Positions 1-6,320 of a DNA stretch of 26,763 nt are shown here, one piece after another; position 1 is the first letter of the stretch, and the number at the start of each line of letters is the position of its first letter. The stretch is from Alphaproteobacteria bacterium. Its GTDB lineage: Bacteria; Pseudomonadota; Alphaproteobacteria; Rhodospirillales; Rhodospirillaceae. The notes below the pieces were generated by a model that was not told the origin of the DNA, searched no databases, and saw only the letters and a list, made by a program, of their open reading frames with translations. The stretch lies in contig JADGDA010000004.1 of assembly GCA_015228695.1 (NCBI GenBank), forward strand, positions 1 to 26,763, given 5' to 3'. The position numbers were made by a program, and so were the translations under genes.

Positions 1-85
1 TGAAGTCGCCCGCGTAGATGGAAAGAATCACCGCCCCGGCCTCGCGCGCCAGCACCCGCACGCCGTCCAGAAGGGATGCGGTCAT
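1..85 (-). CDS. cysQ: 3'(2'),5'-bisphosphate nucleotidase CysQ, N-terminal fragment
   Basis: This is a partial gene running off the left edge. The visible 28 residues begin MTASLLDGVRVLAREAGAV and continue into an ILSIYAGDF segment. This matches the first helix of CysQ-type inositol-monophosphatase-family proteins, which hydrolyse 3'-phosphoadenosine 5'-phosphate to AMP and so recycle the by-product of sulfate assimilation. The ATG overlaps the TGA of the upstream molybdopterin-subunit gene (ATGA), so the two are probably translationally coupled and share an operon. Metal-binding motifs of the family lie beyond the window and cannot be checked. Identification rests on the short N-terminus only; another inositol-monophosphatase paralogue is the main alternative. 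Confidence 0.68.
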   Translation of the reverse strand, partial: MTASLLDGVRVLAREAGAVILSIYAGDF

Positions 86-2292
86 GTCGGGCGGCCCGCT
101 GCTTCCTGGCCCGCTGCTTCCTGGATACTCTGCCAGACCCTCAGCGGGGTGGCCGGCATGTCGATGCGGTCGACTCCCAAGGGGGAGAGGGCATCGAGCA
201 GGGCATTGATAACGGCCGGAGCGGCGCCGATGGTGCCCGCTTCCCCCGCGCCCTTGATCCCCAGCGGGTTCGTCCGGCAAGGCGTGTTGAGGGTCGAAAA
301 GCGGAAGACCGGCACGTCCGCGGCACGCGGCAGGGCGTAGTCGATCAAACTGCCCGTGGGCAACTGCCCGCTCTCGCGGTCGTAGACCACCTCTTCGAAC
401 AGAGCCTGTCCGATGGCCTGGACGGCTCCGCCCACGATCTGCCCTTCCAGCAGCAGGGGATTGACCGTCACTCCCACGTCATCGACGATGGTATGGGCGA
501 TCAGGGCGACCGCGCCGGTTTCGGGATCGACCTCGACTTCCGAGACGTGGCAGCCGTTGGGATAGGTGCTCGCGGTCGGGGTGAAGGTGGCCTTGGCGGA
601 GGCTCCCTCCCTGGCGGCTCCCCCCTGCGCGATCAGGGCGTCCACGGCCATGGCCAGCGCCGCGCCCCCCACCGGCAGGGACCGCGACGCGCCGGTGCCG
701 CCGCCGGTGGCGACGCGGTCGGTGTCGCCTTGATGCACCTCCACCCGTTCGATGGGAATGCCGAGGCCCTCGGCGGCCATCTGGGCATAGGCGGTCTCGT
801 GGCCTTGGCCGGTGGACTGGGTGCCGATCAGAACGGTCACTTTTCCCTCGGTGCCGACGCGGATTTCGGCGGTCTCCCCGTCGCTGCCGCCCGAGGTCTC
901 GATATAGGTGGCAAGCCCGATCCCGCGCAGCTTCCCGCGGGAGACCGCCTCCGCGCGCCGGACCGGAAAACCGGCCCAATCGGACCGGAGCAGGGCCGCG
1001 TCCAGAACCCGGGCGAAGTCGCCCGAGTCATAAGTCTTCCCCCCGGCCGTCCGATGGGGCATGGCCTCGGGGGGGATGAAGTTGCGGCGGCGGATCTCGT
1101 CGGGGGAAAGGCCCATGGCGCGAGCGGCCCTGTCCACGAGACGCTCGATCAGGTAGGCGGCCTCGGGACGCCCGGCCCCGCGATAGGCGTCCACCGGGGC
1201 GGTGTTGGTCAGCACGCCCCGCACCCGGGCGTACAGGGCGGGGATGGCGTAGACGCCGGGGAGCATGCCCGTGCCGGCGTGGGTGGGGATGAAGGCTCCG
1301 TACTGGGACAGGGCCGCCCCCACGTTGGCCAGGGTCGAAACCCGCAGCGCGAGAAAGCGCCCATCCCCGTCCAGGGCCAGCTCCGCGCGGCTTTGGTGAT
1401 CGCGGCCGTGGCAATCGGTCAGAAAGCTCTCCGACCGTTCGCCGATCCACCTCACCGGCCGTCCCAGCCGGCGTGCGGCCCAGGGGATCAGGGCGTGCTC
1501 GGGGTAAAGAAACAGGCGCATCCCGAACCCGCCGCCGACGTCGGGGGAAATCACCCGCAGCTGTTCCGGGGGGATGTGGAGCACGTCCTCGGCCAGCCAC
1601 TCACGCAAGGTGTGGGAGCCCTGGCTTCCGGTCGTGACGGTCAGACGCCCATCCTCCTCAAAGGCGATCACTCCCCGGGGCTCCAGGGTCACCGGGGCGA
1701 GGCGGTTGTTGATCAGGTCCAGGGAGACGATCCGCGCCGCCCGCGCGAAGGCGGCGGCGACGTCCGGCCCGGAACCCATTTCCCAGTCGAAGAGCAGATT
1801 TCCCGCCACCCCCTCATGGATGGCCGGCGCCCCCGGAGCCAGGGCGTCGTCCATGGCGGTCACGGCCGGCAAGGGGTCGTAGTCCACCTCCACCCGTTCG
1901 GCGGCATCGCGGGCTTGATCCAGGGTCTCGGCGACGACGAAGGCGACCGGTTCGCCCACGAAGCGCACCCGGTCGCGGGCGAGGACCGGGCGGGGAGGCG
2001 TCGGCATGCGGGTCCCGTCGCGGTTCTTGACCTGGAACTTGCACGGAATGTCGCCGATGCCGTCGGCATCCAGGTCGGCGGCGGTAAAAACCCCGAGAAC
2101 GCCGGGAGAGGGGAGGGCGGCGGCAACGTCGATCGCCCGGATGCGGGCGTGGGCGTGGGGCGACCGGACGACCACCGCCGCCGCCTGCCCGGCGGGAGCG
2201 ACGTCATCGGTATAGCGGCCGGTTCCGGTGAGAAAACGCGCGTCCTCCAGCCGTTTCCGCGCCAATCCGAGTCCGAGGCGCGCTCCGCTCAT
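82..2292 (-). CDS. Xanthine dehydrogenase/CO dehydrogenase-type molybdopterin-binding subunit (form II CoxL-like)
   Basis: This 736-residue protein is a molybdenum hydroxylase large subunit. Visible hallmarks are the N-terminal RKRLEDARFLTG segment, GGGFG at residues 253-257, the active-site loop AYRGAGR at 369-375 and GAGEAGTIGA at 681-690, which carries the expected catalytic Glu684. AYRGAGR is the form II signature; true CO dehydrogenases have AYxCSFR, so the substrate is probably not CO and is unknown. The ATG at 2292 overlaps the upstream TGA. An in-frame ATG at 2466 exists, but conservation begins at 2292. Genes for the partner FAD and 2Fe-2S subunits are not adjacent. Compared with the family, about 60 residues seem missing between roughly residues 555 and 575, just before YPNGCHVSEVEVDPETG, without a frameshift. 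Confidence 0.9.
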   Translation of the reverse strand: MSGARLGLGLARKRLEDARFLTGTGRYTDDVAPAGQAAAVVVRSPHAHARIRAIDVAAALPSPGVLGVFTAADLDADGIGDIPCKFQVKNRDGTRMPTPPRPVLARDRVRFVGEPVAFVVAETLDQARDAAERVEVDYDPLPAVTAMDDALAPGAPAIHEGVAGNLLFDWEMGSGPDVAAAFARAARIVSLDLINNRLAPVTLEPRGVIAFEEDGRLTVTTGSQGSHTLREWLAEDVLHIPPEQLRVISPDVGGGFGMRLFLYPEHALIPWAARRLGRPVRWIGERSESFLTDCHGRDHQSRAELALDGDGRFLALRVSTLANVGAALSQYGAFIPTHAGTGMLPGVYAIPALYARVRGVLTNTAPVDAYRGAGRPEAAYLIERLVDRAARAMGLSPDEIRRRNFIPPEAMPHRTAGGKTYDSGDFARVLDAALLRSDWAGFPVRRAEAVSRGKLRGIGLATYIETSGGSDGETAEIRVGTEGKVTVLIGTQSTGQGHETAYAQMAAEGLGIPIERVEVHQGDTDRVATGGGTGASRSLPVGGAALAMAVDALIAQGGAAREGASAKATFTPTASTYPNGCHVSEVEVDPETGAVALIAHTIVDDVGVTVNPLLLEGQIVGGAVQAIGQALFEEVVYDRESGQLPTGSLIDYALPRAADVPVFRFSTLNTPCRTNPLGIKGAGEAGTIGAAPAVINALLDALSPLGVDRIDMPATPLRVWQSIQEAAGQEAAGRPT

Positions 2293-3764
2293 CCCGTCGT
2301 CTTTCCGTCCAGCCACAGTTCCGCCGGGCGGTACAGGCTGCGGCTGCTGATCGAGTGGGTCTCGAATCGGGACACGGCGACGGTCGGCGACCAATGGGAC
2401 TCCGGCAGATGCGCCTTGAGTTTGAGATTGTTCAGGAACTCCACGGGCGAGGGGAGGGACTCCCACACCATGGGCAGGAACAGCCCCCGATGCCCCTTGT
2501 CCTCAAGGATCAGCCCGTCCACCCCCGGCCGCATCTGCGCCAGCAAATCCGCCTCGTCCCTGAAGGACATCGGGGTGGGGGGCGTCAGCACGGAGATCGA
2601 CAGCTCCAGCCCGTTCAACTCCGCCTGACCGAGGGGGCGGAACCGGCTGTCGGCGAAGGCCGCGCCCTGGGCGTTGACGGCCACGTCCGTGACCAGCGGG
2701 CGGTGCGCCTGGATCGAGCCGATGCAACCGCGCAGCATCTTTTCCCGGTAGAGGGTGACGAAGGCGGCCCCCGGAGCACGCAACTCGGGATCGAACTTCT
2801 CCACATCGACCGGAAACGGCCGCCCGGTATTCAAGCCGTGGCGGATCGAAGCCGCGGCGAGACGGAGCAGTGTTTCTCCGTGGCGGAGGAGCGGATTGGG
2901 GGCGGAAGCGGCCGCCGTCTTTCCGGACGCCGGACGGGACTCCGTCGCCGAGGGGGGGAGGCAGGCGCTGGGATCGACGCAGACCCAGGCGCCATAGCCG
3001 ACCACCTTGTCGCGCTTCCCGGATGTGTCGCCCGAATTGCGCACGTCCACCGTCGTCATTTTAAGCCCCCGCTTGCGGAGGGACGCCAGCAGGCCGCGCA
3101 CGGGAACGCGGCCGCAGGCCTGATCGAAACCGATGGCGTCCGTGTCCAGGGTTTCGATGGCCTTCACGGTTCTGGCGTCGGTCGCGCAGCAGGCTTCATA
3201 GGGGAGATAGTGGCTGAGGTCGGTGCTGACCACGATCAGGGTTTCCGGACCTCCCCAGGCGGCGTCCAGCACCTCGGAGACCGTTTCCGGTCCCGCGTCC
3301 CCGGCGACGACCGGCACCAGATCGAATGACCCCAGCACCTCTTGCAGGAACGGCAGGTGGACTTCGAGGCTGTGTTCGGGGCCGTGGACGGCGTCGAGCA
3401 TGCGCACTCCGGGAATCCCCCACAACGCGCGCACGGCCTGGGTGTCGATGGGAATCATCCCAAGCGGGGTCTCATAGGCGGCGACGGTGGTCAGGGCCAT
3501 TCCCTGGAACGCGGCGCGGTGGGACGGGCCGATGAGCACCACCCGGGTGATCCGGCCCCGCGCCGGAGCGAGGCGGGCGTAGACGCTGGCCGCGACCGGC
3601 CCGGAATAGACGTGGCCCGCGTGGGGCGCGATGATCGCCTTCGGCACGGCGGCGCCCTCGGGCACCTTGGCCGCGCTCAGGTACGCGCGCACGGTGGCGC
3701 TCAATTCACCGGCATTTGCCGGGTAGAAGCTTCCGGCTACGGCCGCGGGTCTGATGGAAGCCAT
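2289..3764 (-). CDS. AmmeMemoRadiSam system fusion: MEMO1-like domain plus AMMECR1 domain
   Basis: The 491-residue protein fuses two families. Residues 1 to about 265 are a MEMO1-like domain of the class III extradiol dioxygenase fold: APHAGH with His48, GPSH with His82, STDLSHY with Asp182 and His185, and Cys217. These correspond to the metal-site residues known in human MEMO1. After a Pro/Ala/Ser linker, residues from about 290 to 475 form an AMMECR1 domain with its signature LRGCIGS at 344-350. In many prokaryotes these two units plus a radical SAM enzyme form the AmmeMemoRadiSam system, whose function is unknown; no radical SAM gene is present here. The start at 3764 has a GAGGA ribosome-binding site and lies 13 bases after the transporter stop. 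An upstream in-frame start at 3824 would add 20 residues from inside that gene and is unlikely. Confidence 0.9.
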   Translation of the reverse strand: MASIRPAAVAGSFYPANAGELSATVRAYLSAAKVPEGAAVPKAIIAPHAGHVYSGPVAASVYARLAPARGRITRVVLIGPSHRAAFQGMALTTVAAYETPLGMIPIDTQAVRALWGIPGVRMLDAVHGPEHSLEVHLPFLQEVLGSFDLVPVVAGDAGPETVSEVLDAAWGGPETLIVVSTDLSHYLPYEACCATDARTVKAIETLDTDAIGFDQACGRVPVRGLLASLRKRGLKMTTVDVRNSGDTSGKRDKVVGYGAWVCVDPSACLPPSATESRPASGKTAAASAPNPLLRHGETLLRLAAASIRHGLNTGRPFPVDVEKFDPELRAPGAAFVTLYREKMLRGCIGSIQAHRPLVTDVAVNAQGAAFADSRFRPLGQAELNGLELSISVLTPPTPMSFRDEADLLAQMRPGVDGLILEDKGHRGLFLPMVWESLPSPVEFLNNLKLKAHLPESHWSPTVAVSRFETHSISSRSLYRPAELWLDGKTTG

Positions 3765-3777
3765 GTCATCCTCGAAT

Positions 3778-4746
3778 CTACAACCACTTGAGTCGGCGGT
3801 ACAGCATGATGATCCCGGTGGCACATCCCCCCAGAACGCCGGACACGGCCCAGAATCCCAGGGAATGGTCCGCGCCCGGGATGCCTCCCACGTTCATCCC
3901 CATCAATCCGGCGACGAAGGTGAGCGGCAGGAACAGGGCGGAAACCAGGGACAGGAGATAGATGGTCCGGGTCATCCGATCGGCGATCCGGTGTTCGATC
4001 TGGTCGTGGATGACGAGCGCCCGTTCGCGTCCGCTGTCCAGTTCCTCGACATAGTGGTGGACCCGGTCGCTGGTTTCCCGGATGTGCCTCCGCTCCTCGT
4101 CGTCGAGCCAGGGCAGGGAGGAGAGGTGGCCGAGGGCGTCCCTCTGCGGCGCGATGTGCCGACGCAGCAGGATGATCGAGCGGCGGACCCGCGTCAGGCG
4201 GGAAATCAGGCTGGAGGGATCGCCATCGAGAATGGCGTCCTCCAGTTCGTCCACCTCGTCCTCCAGATCGGTGATGAAGGGCTCCATGCGCTCGGTCAGC
4301 CGCTCCGCGATTTCGGCCACGAACTCGCCGCTGCCGCAAGGGCCGTTTCCGACGGACAGCATCGTCTGGACGTCGCCGACCGCACGCACCCTCGACCGTT
4401 CCAGGCTGATCACCCGGCGGGGCTCCGCCCACAGGCGGAGAGTTACCATGTCTTCGGGGTCCGTATCCGGATTGAGGTTGATTCCGCGCAGGATGATGAC
4501 CGCGCCCGGAGGGAAGACGACGCAGCGGGGCCGGGTCTCCTCGGCCAGCAGGGCGTCGCAGACCAACTCCTCCAGCCCGCTGTCCTCGCGCAGCCACCGG
4601 CGCGCGTCGGGGGCGGAACGGTCCAGGTGGAGCCACAGGGTGCCGTCCTCGGGCTTCCACGCCCCGACCTGAGCGGAATCGAGGCTCCGCCCGCCGCCGC
4701 TCCCGTCCAGGACGCGGCCATGTAGCCACCCGCTCTTGAAGGGCAT
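3778..4746 (-). CDS. CorA/ZntB-family divalent metal transporter
   Basis: A 322-residue member of the CorA metal ion transporter superfamily. The long cytosolic N-terminal domain is followed by charged helices, then two C-terminal membrane segments (about 262-282 and 297-316). The signature GMN sits at 283-285, just after the first segment, within GMNVGGIPG. The GGIPG extension and the basic YRRLKWL tail resemble ZntB-type zinc transporters more than classical CorA, so zinc or magnesium are both possible substrates. The ATG at 4746 has GGGAGG seven bases upstream. It is the first gene of the minus-strand operon leading to the MEMO1-AMMECR1 fusion and the molybdopterin subunit. A candidate promoter lies at 4821-4849. 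Confidence 0.88.
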   Translation of the reverse strand: MPFKSGWLHGRVLDGSGGGRSLDSAQVGAWKPEDGTLWLHLDRSAPDARRWLREDSGLEELVCDALLAEETRPRCVVFPPGAVIILRGINLNPDTDPEDMVTLRLWAEPRRVISLERSRVRAVGDVQTMLSVGNGPCGSGEFVAEIAERLTERMEPFITDLEDEVDELEDAILDGDPSSLISRLTRVRRSIILLRRHIAPQRDALGHLSSLPWLDDEERRHIRETSDRVHHYVEELDSGRERALVIHDQIEHRIADRMTRTIYLLSLVSALFLPLTFVAGLMGMNVGGIPGADHSLGFWAVSGVLGGCATGIIMLYRRLKWL

Positions 4747-4820
4747 GCCGGAGCCTCCCTCCCTCTTCCCTATCCATCTTCGACCGAAGGCTGAACTATG
4801 GAACGCAACCCGGGGAAAGG

Positions 4821-4849
4821 TCTATATTTTTCTTCTCTCCCCCCGACAA
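4821..4849 (-). promoter_or_regulatory. Candidate sigma-70-like promoter for the transporter operon
   Basis: Read on the minus strand, TTGTCG (4849-4844) is followed after exactly 17 bases by TATAGA (4826-4821). It would give a leader of roughly 65-70 bases to the ATG at 4746. This is a consensus match by eye only. Confidence 0.35.
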
Positions 4850-4895
4850 ATCCGCCCGCGACTCCGGACGTCACCTCCGGTTTGATAGGATGCTG

Positions 4896-4924
4896 TTGTT
4901 TCCCGGAGCGGAACGGGCTACACT
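4896..4924 (+). promoter_or_regulatory. Candidate sigma-70-like promoter for the response regulator
   Basis: TTGTTT (4896-4901) is separated by 17 bases from TACACT (4919-4924). The expected transcription start near 4931 falls immediately before a leader hairpin and about 80 bases before the ATG at 5012. This is a consensus match by eye only. Confidence 0.35.
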
Positions 4925-4933
4925 GCCCCCTGC

Positions 4934-4968
4934 GGGTCCAGCGCCGATCCCATCGTCGCCCCGGACCC
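4934..4968 (+). promoter_or_regulatory. Leader hairpin upstream of the response regulator gene
   Basis: GGGTCC (4934-4939) pairs with GGACCC (4963-4968). Inside it, GCG (4941-4943) pairs with CGC (4957-4959) and CGAT (4945-4948) with ATCG (4952-4955). No U-run follows, so it does not look like an intrinsic terminator. It would form near the 5' end of the mRNA if the promoter at 4896-4924 is real. Confidence 0.3.
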
Positions 4969-5011
4969 CAAGACTCCAGAATGGTGGTCTCAATGGCCGG
5001 GAAGGTGGCCC

Positions 5012-5986
5012 ATGCAGAGCAGGCAGCATTTCGACCTCGCAAGGGTCGTCCTTGGCGAGTCGCGCCGCGAATTCAGACAAGCAACGAAAACGGCTCTCCT
5101 CGAAAGGGGGTTTCGCCACGTCATCGACACCGATGAGATGGAGGGCGTCCGGGTGTGCCTGACCGCCGACATGGTCGATCTGGTCATCTGCGACGGCACC
5201 CTGGAAGGCCGGTATTTCTGCGAGTTGGTGCGCCGGCTCCGCCATCACGAGACGGGGGACAATCCGTTCATCGTGGTGCTGGCGACCACCGAGGATGCCT
5301 CCGAGGGGGCGGTGCGGCACCTCATCCGCTGCGGCGCCGACGACGTTATCCTGAAGCCCTTGGCGGCGGAAGCGTTGGTGCGGCGGGTCGAGCGGTTCAT
5401 CTCCAACCGCAAGCCCTTCGCCGTGACCGACGATTACATCGGCCCCGACCGCCGCGGCGCGCCCCGGCCGGGAGAACCCGAGCCCCTGCCCCTGATCGAG
5501 GTCCCCAATCCCCTCCAGGCCCGGATTCTCAACCAGATCACCCAATCCATGCTGAAACGGGCGGTGCAGGACTGTTGGATCCGGATCAACGAATGCCGGA
5601 TCGGACGGCACTCGGAGCAGATCGAGCGTCTGGTTCAGCCGATCCTGGACGCCTATGCGAGCGGCACGGTGAACGAGGCCACCGCCGGGCATCTGGCCCT
5701 GCTGCTGCGGGCGGCGGAGGACCTGAGCGCCCGTCTGGCCGGATCGCGGTTCGATCACGTGGGCAAGCTGGCGGTGACCCTGATCGACGTGGCCCGGCGC
5801 ATCGGCGGACCGGGACAGGCGACCGACCACCGGGCGCTCGATCTGCTCCCCCGCCTGTCCTCGGCCATCGCCGCCGCCCTGGTCCCCGTCCGCGAGTCGG
5901 TCCGGACCAGCCACGCCATCCGCGAAACCGTCTCCCGCTACAGTTGGGGACCGCAAGAGGGAGGGACGCCCGGCCGACTCATGTGA
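5012..5986 (+). CDS. Response regulator receiver protein with uncharacterised helical C-terminus
   Basis: The 324-residue protein begins with a receiver (REC) domain over about residues 8-132. Asp61 (in LVICDG) fits the phosphoacceptor, Thr92/93 the switch residue and Lys115 (in ILKPLA) the conserved lysine. The usual N-terminal acidic pair is reduced to a single Glu15 in VLGES. YIGPDRR at 142-148 follows; this motif occurs just after receiver domains in many alphaproteobacterial single-domain regulators. The remaining 170 or so residues are predicted helical, with no DNA-binding, GGDEF, HD-GYP or kinase motif visible, so the output is unknown. It is transcribed divergently from the metal transporter and no sensor kinase is adjacent. 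The start at 5012 has only a weak GGGAAGGTGG ribosome-binding site. Confidence 0.85.
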   Translation: MQSRQHFDLARVVLGESRREFRQATKTALLERGFRHVIDTDEMEGVRVCLTADMVDLVICDGTLEGRYFCELVRRLRHHETGDNPFIVVLATTEDASEGAVRHLIRCGADDVILKPLAAEALVRRVERFISNRKPFAVTDDYIGPDRRGAPRPGEPEPLPLIEVPNPLQARILNQITQSMLKRAVQDCWIRINECRIGRHSEQIERLVQPILDAYASGTVNEATAGHLALLLRAAEDLSARLAGSRFDHVGKLAVTLIDVARRIGGPGQATDHRALDLLPRLSSAIAAALVPVRESVRTSHAIRETVSRYSWGPQEGGTPGRLM

Positions 5987-6063
5987 GGATCAGATGTCCC
6001 CTTTCAAATCAGCACACGATCCCCGTAGCTCCGGTTCTTGCGGCATGTCCCATAGGGTAATCG

Positions 6064-6252
6064 ATGATGCGACGACCGATCAGGACCTGCGCGTGCCGCC
6101 CACCGACAGCGTTGATTCTCGCGTGCGTGTTCGAAAATAGCCCGGATTTCTGGTTGAACGTGCAGAGGCGCACGGACCTGTGGGAAGTCATGCACTCTCC
6201 TCGTGAAATGGCGCGGATTGAACGGGCCAAGCCACTGTCGAGCGCGGCATGA
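6064..6252 (+). pseudogene. Decayed HigA-family antitoxin remnant (C-terminal part)
   Basis: The reading frame ends with a segment closely resembling the HigA antitoxin C-terminus: an ALILACVFENSPDFWLNVQ stretch, followed by RRTDL and ending KPLSSAA with a stop. In HigA proteins this follows the helix-turn-helix and typically reads like TALRLARxFGTSPEFWLNLQ. The N-terminal half with the helix-turn-helix is missing: upstream frames to the end of the response regulator show only stops and unrelated sequence. The junction at about residues 5-16 looks scrambled, as if small deletions had shifted the frame. No HigB toxin lies beside it. I see no ribosome-binding site. It is therefore most likely a degraded antitoxin; a small live gene is possible but unlikely. 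The flanks 5987-6063 and 6253-6296 hold nothing I can identify. Confidence 0.5.
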
Positions 6253-6296
6253 AACCAGATGGCGAGGCGACCGCACGATTTCGGTGACAGTCCTAA

Positions 6297-6320
6297 TATC
6301 CAGGTCCTATTGACTGGATA
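6297..6320 (-). other. Inverted repeat spanning the WD40 gene stop codon
   Basis: TATCCAG (6297-6303) and CTGGATA (6314-6320) form a perfect 7-bp stem with a 10-base loop that contains the stop codon at 6309-6307. No T-run follows on the minus strand, so it is not a canonical intrinsic terminator, although it could slow or protect the 3' end of the transcript. Confidence 0.3.

Noticed and set aside
76..2628. Plus-strand open frame of 850 codons opposite the molybdopterin subunit
   Set aside because: It is a mirror frame in GC-rich sequence, has no recognisable domain and covers a gene with clear family motifs on the other strand.
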